Part shown: in pieces, positions 14,295 through 19,922 of the stretch
How the letters are laid out: every line of letters begins with the position of its first letter
Position numbering within the stretch: the first letter of the stretch is position 1
Origin: Candidatus Eiseniibacteriota bacterium
Lineage (GTDB): Bacteria; Eisenbacteria; RBG-16-71-46
Length of the DNA: 19,922 bases
Direction: 5' to 3'
Assembly: GCA_016710095.1 (NCBI GenBank)
Contig: JADJLL010000037.1
Span: forward strand, 1-19,922
Made by a program: the position numbers and the translations under genes
Notes under the pieces: model-generated
What the model was told of the DNA's origin: nothing
Databases searched by the model: none
What the model saw: the letters and a program-made list of their open reading frames with translations, nothing else

Positions 14295-14806
14295 CGCGCC
14301 GACAACTCCCGCCAGTAGTGCGCGCGTGTCAGGTGGCCGTCCTCGAGCGCGAACGACTTCGGCTCGGTGCCCCAGCGGACGAAGCCGCAGGACTCGTAGA
14401 GCTTCAGCGCCGGATCGTTGCCCTCGATGGCCGAGAGCTGGATCACCGTCAGGCCGGGCCGCGCCCGCGCCGCGTCGAGCGTGGCCATCACGAGCGCGCG
14501 CCCCGCGCCCGTGCCGCGCGCGGCCGGGCTCACGTACATGCCGAACAGCGTGCAGCGATGCCGCGTGCGCACGCGCTGCTCGAACTGCAGCCCCGCGGCG
14601 CCCACCAGGCGTTCGCCGTCGAACGCGCCGATCACGAGCTGCGCGCTGTCGTCGCCCGCGGCCACGCGCGCTTCCCACCAGGACATCGGGTAGCGCTCCG
14701 CTTCCCCGGCCGAAGTGCCGAACGTCACCGGCACCGTCGCGTACGCCTCGAGCATGAGCGCGCGATAGGCGGCCGCATCGGCGGGCGTCAGGCGGCGGAT
14801 CGTCAC
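14291..14806 (-). CDS. GNAT-family N-acetyltransferase
   Basis: This 171-residue protein has the GNAT fold. The N-terminal strand is VTIRRLTPADAAAYRALML. The strand RCTLFGMYVSPAARGTGAGR (84-103) holds the acetyl-CoA pyrophosphate loop RGTGAG, and the C-terminal ALKLYESCGFVRWGTEPKSF (133-152) is the usual LYexxGF motif. The acceptor substrate is unknown; small-molecule amines or a protein N-terminus are typical. A longer start at 14836 would overlap the metalloprotease by 34 bases. GTG 14806 gives a 4-base GTGA overlap with the metalloprotease stop and fits the local pattern. Confidence 0.85.
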   Translation of the reverse strand: MTIRRLTPADAAAYRALMLEAYATVPVTFGTSAGEAERYPMSWWEARVAAGDDSAQLVIGAFDGERLVGAAGLQFEQRVRTRHRCTLFGMYVSPAARGTGAGRALVMATLDAARARPGLTVIQLSAIEGNDPALKLYESCGFVRWGTEPKSFALEDGHLTRAHYWRELSAR

Positions 14807-17361
14807 GGCCGCGGCATCCGCGGCGCGCTCTCGCACTCGTCCATCGCGCCGAAGTCCCCGATCGGCGGCCCGGGCGGGATCTCGGGCGCGACGCCGGCCG
14901 AAGCCGAGGTGCTCGTTCCGTCGGAGGTGCGCGCGAGCCAGCGCGTCACGTCGCCCGCGAGCGTCGCGCGCAGCGCGCGGTCGCCCGTGTCGAGCCGAGC
15001 GCCGCCGGACGAAAGTGTCGCCGCGAGCGAACGCAGCCGCGTTTCGAGCGCCGCGCGCACCGCCGGCGGCTGGCCGGGCTGCGCCGCGGCGGCCAGCAGG
15101 CGGTGCACGGTCACGGCCTGCACCGTGCGGCGGATCTCCGAGAGACGCGGCGGCAAGGGCGCTTCGCCGCCGAACACGCGTCCCACGATCGCGTTCAGCA
15201 CTTCGTCGAGCGACGGCAGCGACTCGTCGCGGCGATGGAAGTCCACGAGACGCGCGAGACGCTCGGACGGCAGCAGCGCCGCGATCGCGGCGTCGGCCGC
15301 GGTCGCCGCCGCACCGAGCGCGTCGAACGCCGGAGCCGTGCGCGAGCCGAAGAACTCACGGTGCGCCGGGTAGTCGAACGCGGGCGGCACGAGCTTGCCG
15401 AGCAGCGTCTCGGGCAGGTCGAGCTCGGCGGGATCGAGCGCGGCCAGCACCGCGGCGAGCGCCGCGCGCTGCCGCGCCGCCGCGACCGGCGTCGCGGGCG
15501 CCGAGCCGTCGCCGAGCACCGCGTACGAGTACTCGAGCCCGCCGACCGACTTCGCCGCGGCCTCGAGCGCGTAGCGATGATGGAAGTAGAGCGGCACGAG
15601 CGTCTCGACCAGCGTGCCCTGCGCCGCGCCGGGCACGAGCGCGCGGTCGCCGAAGCGCGCGAGCGCGATGCGCCGCACGGCCATCTCGTGCGCCAGTTCC
15701 GCGGCCGGATCGTCGCCGTTGTCCCACATCGCCGCGAGCGGATGCGCCGCGCCCGCCGGACGCGTGTCGCCGTCGGCGAGGTAGAGGTATCCCTTCTCGG
15801 CGTTCTCGCGCAGGATCGCCGCGAGCCCTTCGCGTTCGGCCGCGGCGTTCGCCCACTGCGAGTACGCGTAGCGCGTCATCTGCACGTCCCAGACGCCGAC
15901 GCCCACGCCGTAGGCGTTCGACAGGTCGAGCGTGCCGTCGGGCCGGACACCGACCAGCGGCGCGGGATAGTCCATCACCGACGCGCGGCCGCCGTACGTG
16001 CTCGCGGCGAAGTTGTGGTTGAAGCCGAGCGTGTGCCCGACTTCGTGCGCGGCGAGCTGGCGGATGCGCGCGAGCGCGAGCAGCACCGGATCGTCGGGCG
16101 CGCCGCTGCCCGTGCGTTCCGCGCCGGCGAGTCCTTCGAAGATCATCCGGTCCTGGCGGATGCGAAGCGAGCCGAGCGTGACCTGGCCCTTCACGATCTC
16201 ACCCGTGCGCGGGTCCACGATGCTCATGCCGTACGACCAGCCGCGCGTCGCGCGGTGCACCCACTGCACGACGTTGTAGCGCACGTCGAGCGGGTCGGCG
16301 CCGGGCGGCAGCAGCTTCACCTCGAACGCGTCCACGAAGCCCGCGGCCTCGAACGCGCGCGCCCACCACGAAGCGCCTTCGACGAGTGCGCTGCGAATGG
16401 GCTCCGGTGCGCCCGGGTCGACGTAGTAGACGATCGGCTTCTTCACGCGCGAACGCGCCGCCGCCGGATCGAGTTTCTCGAGCCGGTGCCGCGCGAGCCA
16501 GCGCGTGTCGACGTCGCCGCTCACCGGCTGCGCGTAATCCGCGAACAGGAGGTCCGCCGAGCCGCTGCGCGGATCCCACGCGCGCGGCGTGTAGCCGCCG
16601 TCCGGCAGCCGCACGAGCGACTGGTGCTGCACGATCGTCACGGCCTGCGGCGTGGGCGCGGTGGCGCGCACTTCGGCGCCGGGAGTCTCGCTCGCGAACG
16701 TGAGCGTGGCCTCGAACTCGAGGTTGTCGGGAAAGCTCCGGCACTCACCCGCTTCGAGCACGCTGCGCGCGGGATCGAGCGCGAACGCGCCCTGCCCGGC
16801 TTCGCGCAGCCGCGTCGTCACGCCGTGCGCGTCGCGCACGACGAACGGCGTGAAGTCCACCAGCAGCCGGCCGTCGGCGGCTTCGGCGACGACGTCGCCG
16901 GCCCACAGCACGGACGACGCGAACGACTCGCGCACGGCGCGGACTTCGTTGCTGTCGCTCGACAGTGCGCGATAGCGCAAGTTCGGCTGCTCGAGCAGCA
17001 CGCGCGCGCCCGCGCGGCGGAAGCGCACGACGCGCGCCTCGTTCGACTGGCCGCGGTCGAGACCGACGGGGTTCGAGCCGAGTCCCGTGCGGATGCCCTC
17101 GAGGTACAGGAACTCGCCGCACTCCCCTCGCGCGCCGGACGGACGCGGCAGTTCGATCAGCACGCGGCCGGTGCGCGCGTCGGTCCACGTGCGCAGCAGC
17201 CCTTCGTGACGGACGAGCGAGTCGGTCGCCGCGGCGAAAGCGTCGCGGCGCGGCGCCGAAGGCGCGGCCGCCGCGGCGTCGGCGAGGCTCGGGAGCGCGC
17301 ACGAAAGCGCGAGTGCGACGAGAACGAGACGACGCGTGATCGATCGTGCGGCCGGGGTCAT
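14803..17361 (-). CDS. Secreted zinc-dependent metalloprotease (DUF5117/DUF4953 type)
   Basis: This protein of about 852 residues carries a signal peptide (RRLVLVALALSCALPSLADA). The middle holds the metzincin zinc site HEVGHTLGFNHN at about 437-448, with Glu as general base and three zinc-binding histidines, followed by the Met-turn in SVMDYP. The N-terminal part (LVRHEGLLRTWTDARTGRVL, VVRFRRAGARVLLEQPNLRY) resembles the DUF5117/DUF5118 region that precedes this catalytic domain in Bacteroidetes-like secreted proteases. A long alpha-helical C-terminal region follows. It is likely periplasmic or extracellular and degrades protein. ATG 17361 was chosen because it leaves a compact signal peptide; a GTG at 17385 would add eight residues, and neither has a clear ribosome site. 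It is translationally coupled to the GNAT gene. Confidence 0.85.
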   Translation of the reverse strand: MTPAARSITRRLVLVALALSCALPSLADAAAAAPSAPRRDAFAAATDSLVRHEGLLRTWTDARTGRVLIELPRPSGARGECGEFLYLEGIRTGLGSNPVGLDRGQSNEARVVRFRRAGARVLLEQPNLRYRALSSDSNEVRAVRESFASSVLWAGDVVAEAADGRLLVDFTPFVVRDAHGVTTRLREAGQGAFALDPARSVLEAGECRSFPDNLEFEATLTFASETPGAEVRATAPTPQAVTIVQHQSLVRLPDGGYTPRAWDPRSGSADLLFADYAQPVSGDVDTRWLARHRLEKLDPAAARSRVKKPIVYYVDPGAPEPIRSALVEGASWWARAFEAAGFVDAFEVKLLPPGADPLDVRYNVVQWVHRATRGWSYGMSIVDPRTGEIVKGQVTLGSLRIRQDRMIFEGLAGAERTGSGAPDDPVLLALARIRQLAAHEVGHTLGFNHNFAASTYGGRASVMDYPAPLVGVRPDGTLDLSNAYGVGVGVWDVQMTRYAYSQWANAAAEREGLAAILRENAEKGYLYLADGDTRPAGAAHPLAAMWDNGDDPAAELAHEMAVRRIALARFGDRALVPGAAQGTLVETLVPLYFHHRYALEAAAKSVGGLEYSYAVLGDGSAPATPVAAARQRAALAAVLAALDPAELDLPETLLGKLVPPAFDYPAHREFFGSRTAPAFDALGAAATAADAAIAALLPSERLARLVDFHRRDESLPSLDEVLNAIVGRVFGGEAPLPPRLSEIRRTVQAVTVHRLLAAAAQPGQPPAVRAALETRLRSLAATLSSGGARLDTGDRALRATLAGDVTRWLARTSDGTSTSASAGVAPEIPPGPPIGDFGAMDECESAPRMPRP

Positions 17362-17462
17362 GAGCGCTCGCGGGATTCGAGGCACTGCGGAAGCGGCGGA
17401 TGGAGCGCGCAGGATAGGCGGCGCGCTTCGGCGCGGTCCAGACTCGAATGCGACGCGGGTGC

Positions 17463-17498
17463 GCCCTACCCGACCGCGAGTGCGATCACGCCCGCGGC
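17463..17498 (-). repeat. Direct repeat copy 2: orphan 3' end of an eamA-like gene
   Basis: These 36 bases match 18137-18172 at 34 positions and in the same orientation. Read on the minus strand they encode AAGVIALAVG and a TAG stop, the same peptide and stop as the end of the EamA transporter gene. Both base differences are silent third-position changes. No other part of a transporter gene is recognised between here and the toxin stop. The two copies flank the toxin-antitoxin pair. Confidence 0.75.
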
Positions 17499-17507
17499 TG
17501 CGAGTCG

Positions 17508-17834
17508 TCAGGCGGCGGCGTAGGACATCGCCCCCTCATGGATGCGGGTCCTCCACACACTCGGATGGCGCCCGGCGTGGAAGACACCCGTCACGATCAC
17601 GCGATCCGACTCGACGAGGTAAAGCACGAGGTACGGGAATCCGGGAACGAGAAGGCGGCGCGTTCGGCGCGAGTAGACCGGGTGCCGCTCCGCTTCGTCC
17701 GCGAGGCGACTCAGTGCCGTCAAGATCGTCACGACGAAGCGTACGCCGAGGCCGCTGCTTTGCGATTCGTACCAGTCGCGCGCCTCGGCCACGTCCCTTT
17801 CCGCGCGGCCCATGAGCCGCACGGCGCGCTTCAT
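17508..17834 (-). CDS. ParE/RelE-type toxin of a type II toxin-antitoxin pair
   Basis: This 108-residue basic protein has the ParE/RelE fold pattern: an N-terminal strand (KRAVRLMGRAERDVAEARDW), helices with YESQSSGLGVRF and ALSRLADEAERHP, then the core strands VPGFPYLVLYLVESDRVIVT and a C-terminal FHAGRHPSVWRTR. Toxins of this family block gyrase (ParE) or cleave ribosome-bound mRNA (RelE); which applies cannot be told here. The ATG at 17834 overlaps the antitoxin stop (ATGA). Antitoxin-first order is usual for such pairs. Confidence 0.85.
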   Translation of the reverse strand: MKRAVRLMGRAERDVAEARDWYESQSSGLGVRFVVTILTALSRLADEAERHPVYSRRTRRLLVPGFPYLVLYLVESDRVIVTGVFHAGRHPSVWRTRIHEGAMSYAAA

Positions 17835-18058
17835 TCGTTCTCCAGCAATCGGCGGCGGACGTCTTCCAAGCTCACGGTGTCTTCGGGGTTCGCCTCGTAC
17901 TCCAGCAGCCTGCGCTCCGCCTCTCGCTCCTGCTCCGGCGACAAGCGCGCGACATCGGGCGACGTCTTCATGATGTCGTCCCAGAGATCGTGAACCAGAT
18001 CGAGCTTCTGCTCGGCGGTCAACCGCGAGAAATCGAATCCGTGGATCGAATGGGCCAT
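17831..18058 (-). CDS. Antitoxin, addiction-module (Unstab_antitox-like) family
   Basis: This 75-residue acidic, mostly helical protein reads MAHSIHGFDFSRLTAEQKLD at the N-terminus, followed by LVHDLWDDIM and SPEQEREAERRLLEYEANPE. The LT.eekleLi.eLWd pattern and the short length are typical of the putative addiction-module components that neutralise ParE/RelE toxins. ATG 18058 has two overlapping purine-rich sites (AGGAGAGGAG) 7-12 bases upstream, which favours it over an in-frame start at 18115. It is coupled to the toxin by an ATGA overlap. Confidence 0.85.
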   Translation of the reverse strand: MAHSIHGFDFSRLTAEQKLDLVHDLWDDIMKTSPDVARLSPEQEREAERRLLEYEANPEDTVSLEDVRRRLLENE

Positions 18059-18096
18059 TGCACGGCTCCTCTCCTGCGGGGGCGAGTACGTTTCGA

Positions 18097-18125
18097 GCTT
18101 GCCCAAGCGCGCCACCGCCGGTCAA
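18097..18125 (-). promoter_or_regulatory. Candidate autoregulated promoter of the toxin-antitoxin pair
   Basis: On the minus strand a near-consensus -35 TTGACC (18120-18125) is followed after about 18 bases by a weak -10-like CAAGCT. A dyad GCTTG-CC-CAAGC (18097-18108) overlaps the -10 position, as expected if the antitoxin-toxin complex represses its own promoter. The -10 match is poor, so support is moderate. Confidence 0.35.
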
Positions 18126-18136
18126 CGCCGAATTGT

Positions 18137-18172
18137 GCCCTACCCGACCGCCAGCGCGATCACGCCCGCGGC
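18137..18172 (-). repeat. Direct repeat copy 1: 3' end of the eamA-type gene
   Basis: This copy lies inside the intact transporter gene and covers its last codons (AAGVIALAVG) and TAG stop. It matches 17463-17498 at 34 of 36 bases. The start-to-start distance of the copies is 674 bases, and the toxin-antitoxin operon fills the space between them. Confidence 0.75.
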
Positions 18173-19009
18173 GAACGCGGCCGCCGCGACGAGCCGGCGG
18201 CGGCGCTGGCCTTCGCCGAGCACGCGGCCGCCCAGGTACGCGCCGATCAGGATGCCGACCTCGCGCGCGGGCGCGATGCGGCTCACCGCTCCCGTGCGCA
18301 TCGCGAGGAGCACGAGGATGTAGCTGAGCGGGCTCAGCAGCGCGATGCCGAGCACGCGTGCTCGCTGCTCGCGCCACAGGCGCGCGATCTCGTCGCGCTG
18401 TCCCATCGCGGCCGGTGTGAAGAGCGCGACGCGCGTGAGTTCGCCGCCCCAGTAGAAGAGCAGCGGCGGCACCACCGCGACCTTCACCGCCCATCCGTCC
18501 CACAGCGTGTACGTCGCGATCAGCACGCCCGTGAGCAGGCCGTAGCGCAGTCCCGGCGCGATGCGCGTGCGGTCGGCGACCGGCGCTCCGGTGGTGAGCA
18601 CGAGCACGCCGCCCGCGATGAGCAGCGTGCCCGCGAGCGCGAACGGCGAGAGTTTCTCGGAGAACAGCAGCAGCGCGCCGCCGAACGCGAGCATCGGGCC
18701 GGTGCCGCGCGCGACCGGGTACACGAGCGACAGGTCGCCGACGCGATAGCCCCGGAGCAGCAGCAGGAAGTACACGATGTGAATGGCGCCGCTCGCCGCC
18801 GTGACGCCGATCGCGAGCGGCGAAGGCCGCCACGTGCCGTGCGCGTACAGCCACAGCGCGAACGGCGCGTAGCAGACGCTCGAGATGCCGGTGAGCATCC
18901 ACATGAGCGCGGCCTGCCGTGCCGTGGAGCCGATCTGCTTGGCCCAGAGGTTCCAGGTCGCGTGCACGACGGCCGAAGCGAGCACGAGCGCGAGCGTGAG
19001 GAGAGTCAT
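18140..19009 (-). CDS. EamA/DMT-family transporter
   Basis: This 289-residue membrane protein has about ten hydrophobic segments arranged as two EamA halves. The N-terminal half starts LLTLALVLASAVVHATWNLW, with the ATWN motif typical of this family; the second half starts LRYGLLTGVLIATYTLWDGW. SLVYPVARGTGPMLAFGG and SPLSYILVLLAMRTGAVSRI are further family-like helices. Members export or import small metabolites such as amino acids or nucleotides; no substrate can be named. The ATG start lies 85 bases from the stop of the DUF4114-type gene. Its last codons are duplicated beyond the toxin-antitoxin pair. Confidence 0.88.
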   Translation of the reverse strand: MTLLTLALVLASAVVHATWNLWAKQIGSTARQAALMWMLTGISSVCYAPFALWLYAHGTWRPSPLAIGVTAASGAIHIVYFLLLLRGYRVGDLSLVYPVARGTGPMLAFGGALLLFSEKLSPFALAGTLLIAGGVLVLTTGAPVADRTRIAPGLRYGLLTGVLIATYTLWDGWAVKVAVVPPLLFYWGGELTRVALFTPAAMGQRDEIARLWREQRARVLGIALLSPLSYILVLLAMRTGAVSRIAPAREVGILIGAYLGGRVLGEGQRRRRLVAAAAFAAGVIALAVG

Positions 19010-19039
19010 GGCGGCGCACGGTAACGCAGGGCAAGGCGA

Positions 19040-19065
19040 AGCGCCCGGCCCGAAGGCCGAGCGCT
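19040..19065 (-). terminator. UUCG-tetraloop hairpin after the DUF4114-type gene
   Basis: On minus-strand RNA this is an 11-bp stem (AGCGCUCGGCC / GGCCGGGCGCU) with one U-G wobble and a UUCG loop, about 30 bases past the stop of the gene at 19095. On the plus strand the wobble becomes a C-A mismatch, so the hairpin is better formed in the minus-strand transcript. No clear U-run follows, so it may protect the 3' end rather than terminate by itself. Confidence 0.45.
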
Positions 19066-19094
19066 CGCGTGGAGAGCCTTCGCGGTTCGGGGGA

Positions 19095-19861
19095 CTAGCG
19101 CGTGCCCGCCTTCAGCGCCCCGAACGAGATCTTCTGCGTCGGCGTCGCGCCGAACGCGTTGATCTGGAAGACGAGGTCGTTGAAATCGTTGTCCGTGCCG
19201 GTGCAGCAGTCGGTGATCATCGCGCCCGAATCACGATCCTCGAAGCAAACGAGCCACGTGTTCGCGCCCTTCCACTGCGACACGTCGAACACGAGCGCCT
19301 GCACGTCACCGTCGAACGGTGCGTGCGTGGCGCCGAGGCCGGACGGGCCGAGATCGTTGTAGAACCGGTTCGTGAAGAAGACCTGGTTCTCCTCGCCCGT
19401 CGGCGGCTGGATCATCGTGTGCGTGTCGAGATAGAAGCCGAAGTGCGTGAGCCCCGAAGGGAACACGACGACCGTTCTGGCGCCGGCGCTCTGGTCCCCG
19501 GTGAACACGACGCCGTCCTGCACGCCGTCGATCATCGGATGCGAGTAGTTCTCGGCGTACCATCCGAGGCCGTTCGTGTTCGCATTGAGGCGATCTCGGT
19601 GATCATCAGCATCGGGAAGCTGCTGCCGACCCAGAACCAGCCGTCGAAGTCACCGGCCTTCGCGCCGACGAAGTCGGTCTGCACGTTGATCAGCCCCGGC
19701 GCGCCGAGGTAGGCGTCGACGACCGACTGGAGTTCCTGGCCCGGACCGTCCCAGGTCGTCCCGAACTGCACGGGGACCGGCGACGTGGCGTGGGCAAAGG
19801 GCACGGCGAACGAGGAAACCGAAACGAGGACGGCGACGGCGGTCGGAAGTATCCACTTCAT
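19095..19861 (-). pseudogene. Secreted DUF4114-type protein, split by one frameshift
   Basis: The start is ATG 19861 with AGGAG about 8 bases upstream. The protein has a signal peptide (KWILPTAVAVLVSVSSFAV, cleaved near FAHA). The first frame runs through FDGWFWVGSSFPMLMITEIA. Near 19588 the frame changes by one base, and reading resumes as NANTNGLGWYAENYSHP and then IDGVQDGVVF, continuing intact to the stop at 19095. The C-terminal part has CTGTDNDFNDLVFQINAFG, whose DNDFNDLVF is the hallmark acidic motif of DUF4114 domains, probably calcium-binding, found in exported proteins. With the indel corrected it is about 255 residues. Either a sequence error or a recent mutation. The role is unknown beyond being exported. 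Confidence 0.72.
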
Positions 19862-19922
19862 GGGGAAGCTCCTGCGGAATGAGGGAGAGGGCGCGTTTCG
19901 GCGCAGGCCGGATTGCACCGGC

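Noticed and set aside
15103..17523. Long plus-strand open frame of 806 codons antisense to the metalloprotease
   Set aside because: Same Arg/His/Val-rich shadow composition; the opposite strand has a signal peptide and an intact HEVGH zinc site.
17508..19034. 508-codon frame that includes the toxin
   Set aside because: Everything upstream of ATG 17834 is a shadow of the antitoxin and EamA genes; the toxin alone has the family length.
1..19922. tRNA, rRNA, insertion sequence or integrase genes
   Set aside because: None recognised on either strand.

Overview
The window is a high-GC (roughly 70%), densely packed bacterial segment with many GTG starts and many 4-base stop/start overlaps. Two genes encode secreted proteins built from short DGxGGxxxxW...YAQR repeats with a FlgD-like Ig domain at the C-terminus. 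That style is common in Candidatus Eisenbacteria and related uncultured FCB-type lineages. This assignment is an inference: there is no rRNA or other taxonomic marker here.

The core (1744-12123, all on the minus strand) reads as one operon for anaerobic breakdown of benzoyl-CoA. In transcription order: a TetR-type regulator; 6-hydroxycyclohex-1-ene-1-carbonyl-CoA dehydrogenase (had); 6-oxocyclohex-1-ene-1-carbonyl-CoA hydrolase (oah); a short-chain dehydrogenase; an SCP2-type thiolase; its DUF35 zinc-ribbon/OB-fold partner; cyclohexa-1,5-diene-1-carbonyl-CoA hydratase (dch); the class I ATP-dependent benzoyl-CoA reductase subunits C, B and two ATPase subunits; and a small CxxC protein. The reductase makes the cyclic diene, Dch hydrates it, Had oxidises it and Oah opens the ring to 3-hydroxypimelyl-CoA. 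The short-chain dehydrogenase and the thiolase/DUF35 pair are well placed to oxidise and cleave that product to glutaryl-CoA and acetyl-CoA. No benzoate-CoA ligase, ferredoxin, ferredoxin reductase or glutaryl-CoA dehydrogenase is visible, so these must lie elsewhere.

The operon is bracketed by two related plus-strand genes for secreted repeat proteins. The left one (1-1598) is broken by several frameshifts and a TAG. The right one (12308-14026) is intact and diverges from the TetR gene across a 184-base intergenic region that holds a candidate TetR operator and a strong palindrome.

To the right, on the minus strand, lie a secreted zinc metalloprotease, a GNAT acetyltransferase and an 81-residue conserved-looking protein, joined by GTGA overlaps. 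Then comes a ParE/RelE-type toxin-antitoxin pair flanked by a 36-base imperfect direct repeat that matches the 3' end of the adjacent EamA transporter gene. Last are that EamA transporter and a secreted DUF4114-type protein split by one frameshift. Indels cluster in the first 2 kb and near base 19588. Together with the odd window length, this suggests the window may be a whole contig with less reliable ends.
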